The notes under the pieces were generated by a model that searched no databases, was not told the origin of the DNA, and saw only the letters and a program-made list of their open reading frames with translations. This document shows, in pieces, positions 11,295-19,610 of a stretch of DNA of 64,000 nucleotides. The position numbers and the translations under genes were made by a program. The stretch is taken from positions 134,404,929-134,468,928 of the forward strand of contig NC_135504.1 in assembly GCF_052857255.1 (NCBI RefSeq), written 5' to 3'. The stretch's first letter is position 1. The number at the start of each line of letters is the position of its first letter. Origin of the DNA: Amblyomma americanum. Taxonomy: Eukaryota; Arthropoda; Arachnida; Ixodida; Ixodidae.

Positions 11295-11402
11295 TACTTA
11301 AAGAAGGGAATTGCGCTAAAAAAGACACGGACGAGAAAAGACAAGGACGTCCTTGTCTTTTCTCGTCCGTGTCTTTTTTAGCGCAATTCCCTTCTTTAAG
11401 TA
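11295..11402. repeat. Perfect 108-bp palindrome
   Basis: Bases 11295-11348 are the exact reverse complement of 11349-11402, with no spacer; the centre is ACAAGGAC/GTCCTTGT. Each 54-base arm begins TACTTAAAGAAGGG and includes GACACGGACGAGAAAAG. It lies just downstream of the Penelope remnant. It could be a foldback end, a head-to-head insertion junction or a sequencing artefact. Confidence 0.9.
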
Positions 11403-11819
11403 ATTTCAGTTTATTAGATCTGCTCTTTCCATTTAAATGAATACAAACAGGAGTCGCATATGTATGCACCATTTAACACACAATGTACGGAGCACTACGG
11501 CACCAGCATATAATAAAGGCCAAATTTTTCTCTAGCTCTGAGAAATCTGAAAAATAAAGCAATAAAAACATAATACAGGCTGAAAGTTGATGCACCTCAA
11601 GCAAAAATTCTAAAGGGTACAAAAGCATATATGCACACGAAAAAGCAAACGCATGTAAAGAGCAACCTAGGTGCCAAAAGAAAAGACGATATGGGCGTAC
11701 GATACAGATACGCGGTTTCAGGTCACGGATATTCTGCAGGGTGAAACCTCCCTCTGACTTTGCCTCTCGCATGAGCCTTGGAGTAAGCTTGAGCGTGTTA
11801 TAAAAAGAGAAAAAAAATT
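11403..11819. other. Unassigned AT-rich sequence
   Basis: No element is recognised. On the minus strand there is a pyrimidine tract ending TTTTTCAG near 11550 that could be a splice acceptor. This position is downstream of the duplicated promoter-like region of the left arm (11820-12384), but no convincing exon follows. Homology to the right arm ends at about 11820. Confidence 0.35.
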
Positions 11820-12384
11820 AATTCTACGAGGCGAAAATAAAAAACGGGCATAAACCAACATACCTTGAGGATGTTGCCAACGGAAACCAGGGGATGAAAC
11901 AAAATGCTGCAACTATATACTTGAATTTAACGCAGCCTTCTGTCCTGCGCCTTCTCACGGCACAGCGAACGCTCAAACATACGCGTTACATCCTCCTGAC
12001 ACCCCGTTTTATATCCTTGCGACTAAGTGTGGAGATAAGACTGCTTGGAGCCAGACGGGCAGGGGGGATGTCTTGAGGTAGAAGCCCTGGCGCGCCGCAC
12101 CCATGGTACAGCAGACCACTCGTGCGGCTCAATATGGCTTGGGAGGCGAGATCAAGGTGATCAAGGCAAAAGTAATCTGTTGGGGTGGGGTGTCACTAGT
12201 GGCGCGAACACAACACAAACTATATCGCCGCGACAGGACAGCAATGTAGGTAGATCGACTTCCCTTTTCACACACAGTCTTCATCACTTGATGTAAAAGA
12301 AGGTGTCCCTGATCATTTAGCACCCTGCAGAGATTTCCGTTGAACCAGTTTGTTCCCCATCGCAAAGAGGAATACTAAGCTTAC

Positions 12385-12510
12385 CCCTTTAGTTCCCCCA
12401 GCACTTCCTGACACTTTCCAAATGCTGCTCATCAAGGATGCTTGAAGGTTATCGTTCAAAAATGCCTTCTACACAGATAATTTTGCAACTGCTCGAGTGA
12501 CCTTCCTTCT
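12385..12510 (-). pseudogene. Decayed copy of a candidate 126-bp exon
   Basis: Inverted counterpart of the exon-like segment at 59368-59493. It has the same length and keeps both splice consensus sites (minus strand: TTCTCGTTGCAG before it, GTAAGC after it). The frame here contains TAG where the right copy has TAC, so this copy looks dead. That both splice sites survive in both copies supports an exon origin. Confidence 0.5.
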
Positions 12511-12654
12511 CTGCAACGAGAAAAAAATTGCATTGCGGAAGCAGTGGCCCACATAACATAAATTAAAAAGAAGCACATATTGATATGTGCCACATGACAG
12601 CAAGCAGTAATTATAGAAAGGCCACCTTTGTATTTTGTTCAGCAAAAATATACA

Positions 12655-14273
12655 TGTGTTGCTTTGGGTTTATTGGCACATAGGCGGCTAAGGCCATCAT
12701 GCGCCAAACGCAAGGCATAGAAAATTACCTTGTGCCGGATTTTATATGACAGAAATGAAGCGGTGGTGTAAAGGACCTAAAGTGTTATTTCTCACCATTT
12801 AGTGAAGGTAAAAGGTAGGATTTTTCGAAATGGCCAATGGTAAAAGCTTTAAAAAAGGTCAGGTAAACCTCAGCGGCCATCGTTTGCAAAGGAAGGATGT
12901 TAAAAGTTCGAAACATAAGAAATGTCAAGAATTGCATTATCTCTCAAGAGTAGTGCTAGGTGAAATGAATTGCATTGATTATAAAATAGACTAAAATACT
13001 TTTTCCTTAGTTTTCCTAGGTTTGAACACGCGAAAAAGATATGGTTTAGTGTGAGCTCGTCTTCGCATCTTTCACAAAAAGGTTTGTCTTCTTTTGTAAG
13101 TAAGTAGTGTGTCAGGTGTGTGTGTCCTATGCTAAGACGACATAAGATTACTTCAGTAAAACGTTCCTGGTGTCTGCATGACTTCCATTTCCTCCAAGGT
13201 GGGCTTTCTGAAGTGTATTTTGTTGTTGAGTTCATTATCCCACTCTTTCTGCCATTTGTTCTTTAATGTGTTATGCATCAACTTCCTGCAGTCTTTAAAA
13301 CTTATGTCCACATTTTTTATTTCACCATTTCGAGTTCGTACTGCTGCTGATCGCTCGTTACCCTCTATGCCTACGCGGCTCACTACCCAGCAGAACCTTA
13401 TCGTATGGCTTTGTGTTGTGAAATATTCTATTTTGTGCATGATGCTGCCCACTAAGGGTTCAATTGCATTTCTTGAGTGCAGCGCTATTAGTAGGCTCAG
13501 GGAATCGGTGTATATTATACTGTTTTTGATGTTCTCCTATATTATTTTCTCCACAGCCATACAGACTGCATAGCATACAGCAGTAAAAATTGATAGATAA
13601 TTTGGTAATCTTACTATTTCTTCCCATTTCTCCTGTACTACGGCACTTCCAACGTGCTTCGCTGTTTTAGAGGCGTCTAGTAAAACTCCATGTAGCTTGA
13701 ATATTTCTCTTTCAAAGTCAAGTATTCTTGTAGTAGGTGTTTATGTGGTGTTTCTTTTTTACGAACCTGTGTAAGCGTGAAGTCACATGGAGTGGGAGGG
13801 CAGTGCCATGGTGGCAATGGGTCGTGTCTCGGGGCAATTTTAGGCAGAGCATCTAGTATTCCCAGTTCATGACATGCATCTTGAAACCGTAATAACAAAG
13901 GTCTGTTTGATTGTGGTTTAATATTGAACAGTCTTCTAGATGTGCACCTGGTAACTATGGGGTGACAAAGGTGTTTTGGTAAGAATCTTATTTTTAGTAC
14001 ATACGCACAAGTAAGCATTACTCTTCTGTCTGCAAGAGATGGTTCTTTGTTTCTACATATAGACTGTTTATTGTGGATGTTCTGTATGCACCATTTGATA
14101 AACAGAGACCCAGGTTTTGTATAGGATCCAGTTTTTTTAGGTATGATGGTCTTGTAGACCTATACACAATGCGTCCATAGTCTAAAGTGGACCGTACAAC
14201 GGAGCGGTAGGTCTGTAAAAGGCACAACCTATCGGACCCCCAGTGTTTCCATGAGAGTATGTTCAGTTTATTT
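12655..14273 (-). pseudogene. LINE-A copy 3 (left arm): RT end, RNase H, 3' UTR
   Basis: Minus-strand counterpart of 57514-59222. It carries the late RT region (WGSDRLCLLQTYRSVVRS), RNase H pieces (FCWVVSRVGIEGNERSAAV) and the Cys/His tail (FCERCEDELTLNHIFF), broken by several stops and shifts. The 3' terminal hairpin is at about 12674-12706 and the element ends near 12655. It is truncated at 14273 by the Gypsy G-gamma LTR. Confidence 0.85.
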
Positions 14274-14862
14274 TGTGGGATACACTGGTATCCCCTCCTT
14301 GTCCCCCGCGCCAGCGGCGACCGTGACTTACACGGGCGCGCTGGCCACCAGGACTGTGGAGAGAAGGCACCCCCGCGACTCTGCTCATTTCCGCCCCAGC
14401 ACTGACGTGACGTCACGACGCGCGCTGCCTTCTGCGGAGAGGGTAGCACGCCTAATCTTTACGGTAACGATTTGCTGCCTGGGAGGCAATGCCCGAAGGG
14501 ATAAAAAGGGGGGAACGCGCGGCGGGAAGGGACTCTCGCCATCGGACCTTACCTAACTGCCCCACGGATCCCTTCCGCTGCCCGCGAGCCCCCGAAAACC
14601 AACGCCAAGCGACGTCAACGACCTGATGAGCTGCTGAACATCTATTTTATGGATAGAACATTCTTCCGCAGTGTGCTTTACCTCGCGTTAGGATAATAAA
14701 CTATTTCCTAGCGTGCCCTGCCGTTGCCTATTTCGTCCGGACCTGCCGTGGCTGCGACTCTGCGCCACGGGTTGGCGAAACGTGTTGCGTACTTGAATAA
14801 CGCCTGCGTGTAGCTTGCACGGAAGCTCGCCTTCCCGGCCGGCTGGACGCAGAGTGACCCCA
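14274..14862 (+). repeat. Gypsy G-gamma LTR, left arm copy (589 bp)
   Basis: Starts TGTGGGATACACTGG and ends GAGTGACCCCA. It is homologous over its length to the 588-bp LTR at 49614-50201 (opposite strand) and to the partial LTR at 57127-57513. A TATAAAA-type signal precedes a GGGAACGCGCGGCGGGAAGG stretch and may be the LTR promoter. An AATAAA signal is near 14694. The primer site expected after it is gone. Confidence 0.85.
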
Positions 14863-15478
14863 GAGTGACCCCATCGAGACGGATCACATGGCGCTCACCT
14901 GGCTGAGACGACTCAGCGAGCCGAGCGGCCGCCTAGCGCGTTGGTCCCTGTTGCTGCAGCGTTACGACTTTACCGTGCGCTACCGCAAAGGGAAAAACAA
15001 CGCTGTGGCTGACGCACTCTCGCGAGCGCCTGTCCAGTGCGAGGAAGGTCACGCGACCGACCGCCCGACAGCCGGAGAGAGTGAGCGACAGACCCGTGCC
15101 GTAGCCCATGTAAGGAACGCGGACCAACCGTTGATCCAGGGCCAGAGCGTGAACCACTTGAACTACGCGAGTTCCGTGGGGATCGTGTTCAGCAGAAAAG
15201 AGCTGCTCGAAGCTCAGCAGAAGGATCCGTTTTGTCGAAAGGTGTTCGACGGGCTCCGGGAGCCGGGCGGTAGTGCCGCCGCGCACACGGAGTCAGCTGG
15301 TTTTGCTGTCGGTGCGGAGCGCTCGGAAACAGCTGGTAGTGCTGTGAGCGCGATGGATTCGTATCTGGTGGATTCCGACGGCGTCCTGCAGAGGTATATC
15401 CCTCCGAGAACGACACAAACGAGGCGTTCAAGGTGGTGATACCGCGAGTATTGTGAGCAGCACTGTTACGCTACTTTC
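14863..15478 (+). pseudogene. Gypsy G-gamma pol fragment (RNase H end to integrase zinc region)
   Basis: Starts at ATCGAGACGGATCACATGGC (TDHMALTWLRRLSEP), the end of the RNase H domain, followed by KNNAVADALSRAP and the spacer before integrase. It matches minus-strand 53575-54180. The LTR is joined straight to mid-pol through a repeated AGAGTGACCCCA, so everything from the primer site to the RT was lost. The homologous frame is broken near 15405-15455. The fragment ends at 15478 against a LINE-A endonuclease. Confidence 0.85.
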
Positions 15479-15874
15479 ACGACTCGTGCATCGTGCATGG
15501 CTCCGGCAGTTGATCAATCAGGCCTTCTAAATCTTTGACTGTTAATGTGATGCGCGGGAGAAGATATACAGAACATACTGTTATTGTTTTGTAGGTAATG
15601 ACGCTAACTGCAACTGCCTCAAGTTTTGTGTTAAGTTTAATTGCTTGAGTAGGGACGCCGCTTTGAATGACAACTGCGACACCACCCGAGAGTCTATTTG
15701 ACTGCTCGCGAACGCGTCGATAACTGTTATAGTTTTTTAAGATATTCACATGTTGCGGACCAAGATAGGTCTTCTGAAGGCACAAAGCAATGGGCATTAT
15801 TGACCCTCAAATATGTGTTACGTCACTGTAGTTTCTCAGCAATCCTCGACAGTTCCATTGAATCACAAAAGTCA
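15479..15874 (-). pseudogene. LINE-A copy 4: N-terminal endonuclease
   Basis: ORF2 begins at the ATG at 15874 (MTFVIQWNC) and is stopped early by TGA near 15810. The frame then continues with LCLQKTYLGPQHVNI, SNRLSGGVAVVIQ and DLEGLIDQLPEP. The catalytic Glu of LCLQET is Lys here, so even without the stop the endonuclease would be inactive. Truncated at 15479 by the G-gamma fragment. Confidence 0.82.
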
Positions 15875-15911
15875 TGTTTGTATTGTTAAGTGGGAATGGA
15901 GCAGAAGGAAT

Positions 15912-16672
15912 TTACTTTTCTGGGTCCGTAATTAGGGGTTTGCCTTTTTTTCGCTCGAGAGAGCTGTTCCGCCGCTTCAAAGCAGACAGACTGGGAGTTA
16001 TAACCATCACCTCAAGAGAGGTGCTGGAGGACCGCGAAGCCGCGGATGTCTGATTTTTAGGCCTCCCCCGTTGGGGGGAAGTCCTGCGGGAGGCCGACCC
16101 ATTGGATGGATCTCCCTGTTTTGGGGATGACAGAGCAGCTTTCGCTGTCTCTGCCTGGGGCGTGGGTGGCTGTGCCATAGGCTCACTGAGCGTGGCCTTG
16201 GCAGATGCCGGAGTGCTGTGTGGCGCACCGCTCCTGCGCACCACTTCAGCAAAGGTTGTTCTTGTAGAGAAGGTGAAAGTGTTCTTCGCGCAGAAGAGTC
16301 GTCTCGCTTCCTTGAATGTGATGTTTTGTTTTGTTTTCATTGTAATGATATCTTTTTCATTTTTCCATGTTTGACACTACCTTGTATATGCTGGGTGATC
16401 ATCTCCGCAGTTTGCGCAGCGAAATGCTGCTCCTTCACAGTTTTCGGAAGCATTGTCTTTTGAGGCACATTTAGCGCATGTTTTGTGGCCATGACAACTC
16501 TGTGACTGTGTCCATATCTTTGACAAGTGAAACACCTTCGTGGGTTTGGAATGTAATGGCGTACATTTATTTTCAAATAGCCTGCTTCTATGGACTCCTG
16601 AAGTGTGCTGCAGTTGAACGTGAGCACTATGTGTTTCGTTGGGATTTCTTTGTCCTCTCTTCTTATCTTTAC
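15912..16672 (-). pseudogene. LINE-A copy 4 ORF1, middle and C-terminal part
   Basis: ORF1 from IRREDKEIPTKHIVLTF through a knuckle region (CFTCQRYGHSH, then a frameshift near 16500) to the Ser/Pro/Ala-rich tail ending SSLERKKGKPLITDPEK. It is close to copy 6 at 40376-41251. The 5' end of the fragment is at 16672 where an RTE element begins; the missing upstream part resumes at 26104 on the far side of the nested insertions. Confidence 0.82.
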
Positions 16673-17629
16673 CATCATCATCATCATCATCATCAGCCCT
16701 ACTACACCCACTGCAGGGCAAAGGCCTCTCCCATGTCTCTCCAATTAACCCTATCCTTTGCCAGCTGCATCCACCCTTTGCCTGCAAACTTCTTCATCTC
16801 ATCCGCCCATCTAACCTTCTGCCGCCCCCTGCTACGCTTACTTTCTCTTGGAACCCACTCCGTTACCCTTAAAGACCAGCGGTTATCTTGCCTTCGCATT
16901 ACATGCCCTGCCCAAGCCCATTTCTTTCTCTTGATTTCGACTAGGATGTCATTACCCCTGTTTGTTCCCTCACCCACTCTGCCCGCTTCCGATCTCTCAA
17001 CGTTACACCTATCATTTTTCTTTCCATGGCTCGCTGCGTTGTCCTTAACTTAAGCTGAACTCTCTTCGTTAGCCTCCACGTTTCTGTCCCATAGGTGAGT
17101 ACCGGTAAGATTATGCTGTTGTACACTTTCCTCTTGAGGGAAATTGGTAAACTGCCACTCATGATCTGCGAGAATTTGCCATATGCGCTCCACCCCATTC
17201 TTATCCTTCTAGTTATCTCCCTCTCATGATCCGGATCAGCTGTCACTACCTGCCCTAAGTAGACGTATTCCGGCACAATTTCTAGGCTCTCGCTGCCAAT
17301 TGTGAACTGTTGTTCCCTTGCTAGGCTGTTGAACATTACCTTGGTTTTCTGCATGTTAATTTTTAGACCCATCGATCTGCTCTGCTTGTCTAACTCGTTG
17401 ATCATGATTTGCAGTTCACCTCCTGAGTGACTCAGCAAGGCAATGTCATCAGAAAATCTCAGATTATTTAGGTATTCTCCATTTATTCTTATTCCCAACT
17501 GTTCCCAATTCAGGCCTCGAAATACCTCCTGCAAACATGCGGTGAACAGCATTGGCGAGATCGTGTCTCCTTGCCTGACGCCCTTCCTTATTGGAATTTT
17601 ATTGCTGACTTTATGGAGGACTATAGTAG
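16673..17629 (-). pseudogene. RTE-2, 3' half (RT palm, thumb, C-terminus, tail)
   Basis: Minus-strand RTE sequence that starts, on the plus strand, with the (CAT)n complement of the (ATG)n tail at 16673-16695. It reads GVRQGDTISPMLF, LRFSDDIALLSHSG (the usual FADD is FSDD), then a C-terminus through AGKGWMQLAKDRVNWRDM to its natural stop, keeping the Trp lost in RTE-1. A frame break occurs near 16970. At 17629 it is interrupted by Gypsy G-beta; it resumes at 24877. Confidence 0.9.
17626..17629. repeat. Target-site duplication GTAG of Gypsy G-beta (left)
   Basis: The RTE sequence CTATAGTAGCTGTGC is known intact from RTE-1 (complement near 5334-5350). Here it ends CTATAGTAG before the LTR and restarts GTAGCTGTGC after the right LTR at 24877-24880. 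The repeated GTAG is a 4-bp target duplication, typical of Gypsy integrases. Confidence 0.92.
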
Positions 17630-17632
17630 TGT

Positions 17633-17732
17633 GACATTCCTTGTGTGTGCTACGAGGTACATTCCTTGTGTGTGCTACGAGGTACATTCCTTGTGTGTGC
17701 TACGAGGTACATTCCTTGTGTGTGCTACGAGG
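17633..17732 (+). repeat. Four tandem 25-bp units in the G-beta LTR
   Basis: Four back-to-back copies of a 25-bp unit that starts ACATTCCTTG and ends GCTACGAGGT. The same four copies occur at 23994-24093 in the 3' LTR. They lie in U3, where such repeats often bind regulatory factors; that role is inference. Confidence 0.9.
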
Positions 17733-18206
17733 TTCCGCGTTCGACGGCGCGGCGTAGACGGAGACCCAGATGACAGCGGCATCATCAATTACCCAGCCAT
17801 GCTCTTTGAGTGACGACCAGAACGAAGGGACCCGCCGCCGTCGCCGCGGGGAAACAGGCTTTATCCTCCCTAATTGGCGTGGCGGTTCCAGGGGCGGCCC
17901 TTCCGAGCACATTCCAGGACAAGGGAACTGTCAGCGATCCAGAGCGCGCCTTACCTTGAGGAGCGAGTGTCAGTTGATGGATGAAGAATGGAGGCCGGTG
18001 ACCCGCGGGAACTGTCAGCGGGCCAGAGCTCGCCGTACCACAGCCGACGCTATGCGCTACCGCGAAGACAACCTTCTTTCCCTCGGACTCAACACGTGAG
18101 GGGAGCGAGACGATAAGTGCGGTGGTATGTTTGTGCGCCCAAGTGAAAGCCCTAGCCCCCTCCTTCCCCTCCGGCGTGGGCGTCCTCACCCTAGGGAGTG
18201 TGGAGA

Positions 18207-18222
18207 AGAGGATATAAAAATC
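18207..18222 (+). promoter_or_regulatory. Candidate TATA box in the G-beta 5' LTR
   Basis: GAGGATATAAAAATCG lies in the second half of the LTR, about 290 bp before its end, and is identical in the 3' LTR (about 24570-24585). Its location suits a Pol II promoter producing genomic RNA. No transcript data were available. Confidence 0.6.
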
Positions 18223-18514
18223 GACAAGCAGTACGGAAGAAGCACGCTCAGGACGACATCGTTCGCCAAGAGGGCCTTCAGCGCCGAAGCCCGACGGCGT
18301 GCAGCTTCTGCCAGCAACCGCTCGAGCCCAACTCCGGAGCCACTCCATCGCCCCCATGAAGTCGTCGGCACGTAAGCTCGGACGCCCCAGCCTCTGATGT
18401 ATAATCTTAATCATGTGTAATTATTGAATATATCTGTTTGTTTAAACTGAGCCATACGGTGTCTCTTTGCCTCTCCGTCCCGTGTGGACCTGCGCATTAT
18501 GGGGGTCATCACAC

Positions 18515-18531
18515 TGGTGTCAGAAGAGGGG
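18515..18531 (+). promoter_or_regulatory. G-beta primer binding site
   Basis: TGGTGTCAGAAGAGGGG begins one base after the LTR end. A TGG start and tRNA-acceptor-like complement are the hallmarks. The first 12 bases equal those of the primer site of the mag-like Gypsy at 2137-2154. The tRNA was not identified. Confidence 0.85.
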
Positions 18532-18668
18532 TCTCAAAAGCAAATGTCCTCTGAATGCTGTGACATTCATGACTTCAAAATTGTAATCAAAAGGGAATCA
18601 CGGGACTGATTGTGGGACTTTTACCCCCATTTGAGAGGCTTGAGGCACTGGAGGGCTTGAAAAAAAAA

Positions 18669-19610
18669 ATGTCTGTATCTGAGGGAGCTCCCACTCCACA
18701 GCCGTCGCTCGGAGCAAGCATGCTGGCATTAGGAAGCGTCATTCCGACGTTTACGGGAGATAAGACAGGGGTTCCAATCTGCGATTTCTTTTCCATGCTA
18801 GAAGAGATTGGGAAAATGGGGGGACGTTCCGATGCTCAAATGCTGGGAATGGCGAGGTGCAAGATGGCAGGAGCTGCTCATGATTTTGCTTGGCGAGACG
18901 AAAAAGTAAAATCCACAAAATCATTTGCGGAATTTAAGAAGCTCGCGTTTGAGCATTTCGACACTGAACCACGTCACGTGCGGGTACAGAGGTTCCGTGA
19001 CGCCGGACAGATGGTAGGGGAGGACGTGCGAACATTTGCGTCGCGGCTTCAGCGCCTAGCACGCGATACGTTAAGCAGGGAGGAGGAAGGAGACCAGCTA
19101 AAGAAGAAATACGCGGAGGATATACTTAAAGAGGAAATGACCGCTTTGTTCGTGGCTGGTCTGCAAGACCCCGTGCGCCGGTTCGTGCTCTCGCGCAAGC
19201 CGAGCAATTTCGACCAAGCCGTGGAGGCCGCATTGGATGAGGAACGAAATGAGGCGTTAACGACAGCCGCAGCGAGAGTACGCGTCATAGAGACAGCTGT
19301 GCTCAACCCTGAGGTTGCTCTCTTGACAGAGCGATTAGATCGCTTAGAACAGCTGCTATCTCAGCAGGTAGAACGCCAGGTTGAAGCGCGCGCTCAACAG
19401 CGCTCATTCGCTGGAAACCGGAGACCGCCACAAAGCTACAGGCGCGGTATGCGAGATTTTGAAGAAATCGTATGCTTCGCTTGCCAGGGTCGCGTACACA
19501 TCGCCAGGTTCTGCAAAAACGTGCGCCGTGGGGAGCCACAAAGAGAAGCAGGCGAGACACGCCCTAAGCAAGCCTACAGCGGGGCTCCAGATACCGAGAT
19601 AAAAAACTAG
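18669..19610 (+). CDS. gag: G-beta Gag polyprotein
   Basis: The first ATG in the open frame is at 18669 (MSVSEGAPTPQPS), giving about 313 residues; the open frame runs back to 18612 without another ATG. Gag forms the virus-like particle and packages the RNA. Visible are a capsid region (FSMLEEIGKMGGRSDAQML, FDTEPRHVRVQRFRDAGQ), a helical stretch LTERLDRLEQLLSQQVERQ and one zinc knuckle CFACQGRVHIARFC (CX2CX4HX4C) near residue 266. The frame is intact. It ends with TAG at 19608-19610, directly after a slippery heptamer that leads into pol. Confidence 0.92.
   Translation: MSVSEGAPTPQPSLGASMLALGSVIPTFTGDKTGVPICDFFSMLEEIGKMGGRSDAQMLGMARCKMAGAAHDFAWRDEKVKSTKSFAEFKKLAFEHFDTEPRHVRVQRFRDAGQMVGEDVRTFASRLQRLARDTLSREEEGDQLKKKYAEDILKEEMTALFVAGLQDPVRRFVLSRKPSNFDQAVEAALDEERNEALTTAAARVRVIETAVLNPEVALLTERLDRLEQLLSQQVERQVEARAQQRSFAGNRRPPQSYRRGMRDFEEIVCFACQGRVHIARFCKNVRRGEPQREAGETRPKQAYSGAPDTEIKN
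19601..19607 (+). promoter_or_regulatory. Programmed -1 ribosomal frameshift site A AAA AAC
   Basis: In the gag frame the end reads ATA AAA AAC TAG. A AAA AAC is a canonical X XXY YYZ slippery heptamer, and pol lies in the -1 frame: it reads AAA CTA GAT AGT and stays open through the protease. The gag stop follows the heptamer with no spacing. No stimulatory stem or pseudoknot was worked out. Confidence 0.8.

Larger units (their letters stand above)
11820..15478. repeat. Left arm of a large inverted duplication
   Basis: Read on the minus strand, this interval repeats the right-hand locus: promoter-like flank and exon-like segment (59225-60063), LINE-A 3' end (57514-59222), Gypsy G-gamma LTR (57127-57513, complete in the left arm) and part of G-gamma pol (53.6-54.2 kb). 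Both arms carry the same LTR/LINE-A junction (LTR end against AAATA-ACTGAA-ATACTCTCA), so duplication followed the Gypsy insertion. Sampled stretches differ at several percent of sites. The left arm lacks most of the G-gamma interior; the right has an extra ~80-100 bp near 58375-58470. Confidence 0.8.
17630..18513 (+). repeat. G-beta 5' LTR (884 bp)
   Basis: Begins TGTGACATTCC and ends GGTCATCACA, with a 5-bp terminal inverted repeat (TGTGA/TCACA). It opens with four tandem 25-bp units (17633-17732). A GAGGATATAAAAATCG motif at about 18207-18222 is a likely TATA box placing the transcription start near 18240. Immediately after comes the primer site. Confidence 0.93.

Noticed and set aside
14630..14660. 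CTGATGAG...GAAC resembling a hammerhead ribozyme core in the G-gamma LTR
   Set aside because: The GAAA box and closing stems are missing, and the sister LTR reads CTGGTGAG, so the core is not conserved. No hammerhead was found near the Penelope copies either.
17633..17732. CRISPR-like repeat array
   Set aside because: The four 25-bp units are contiguous with no spacers, and they lie in LTR U3 of a retrotransposon.
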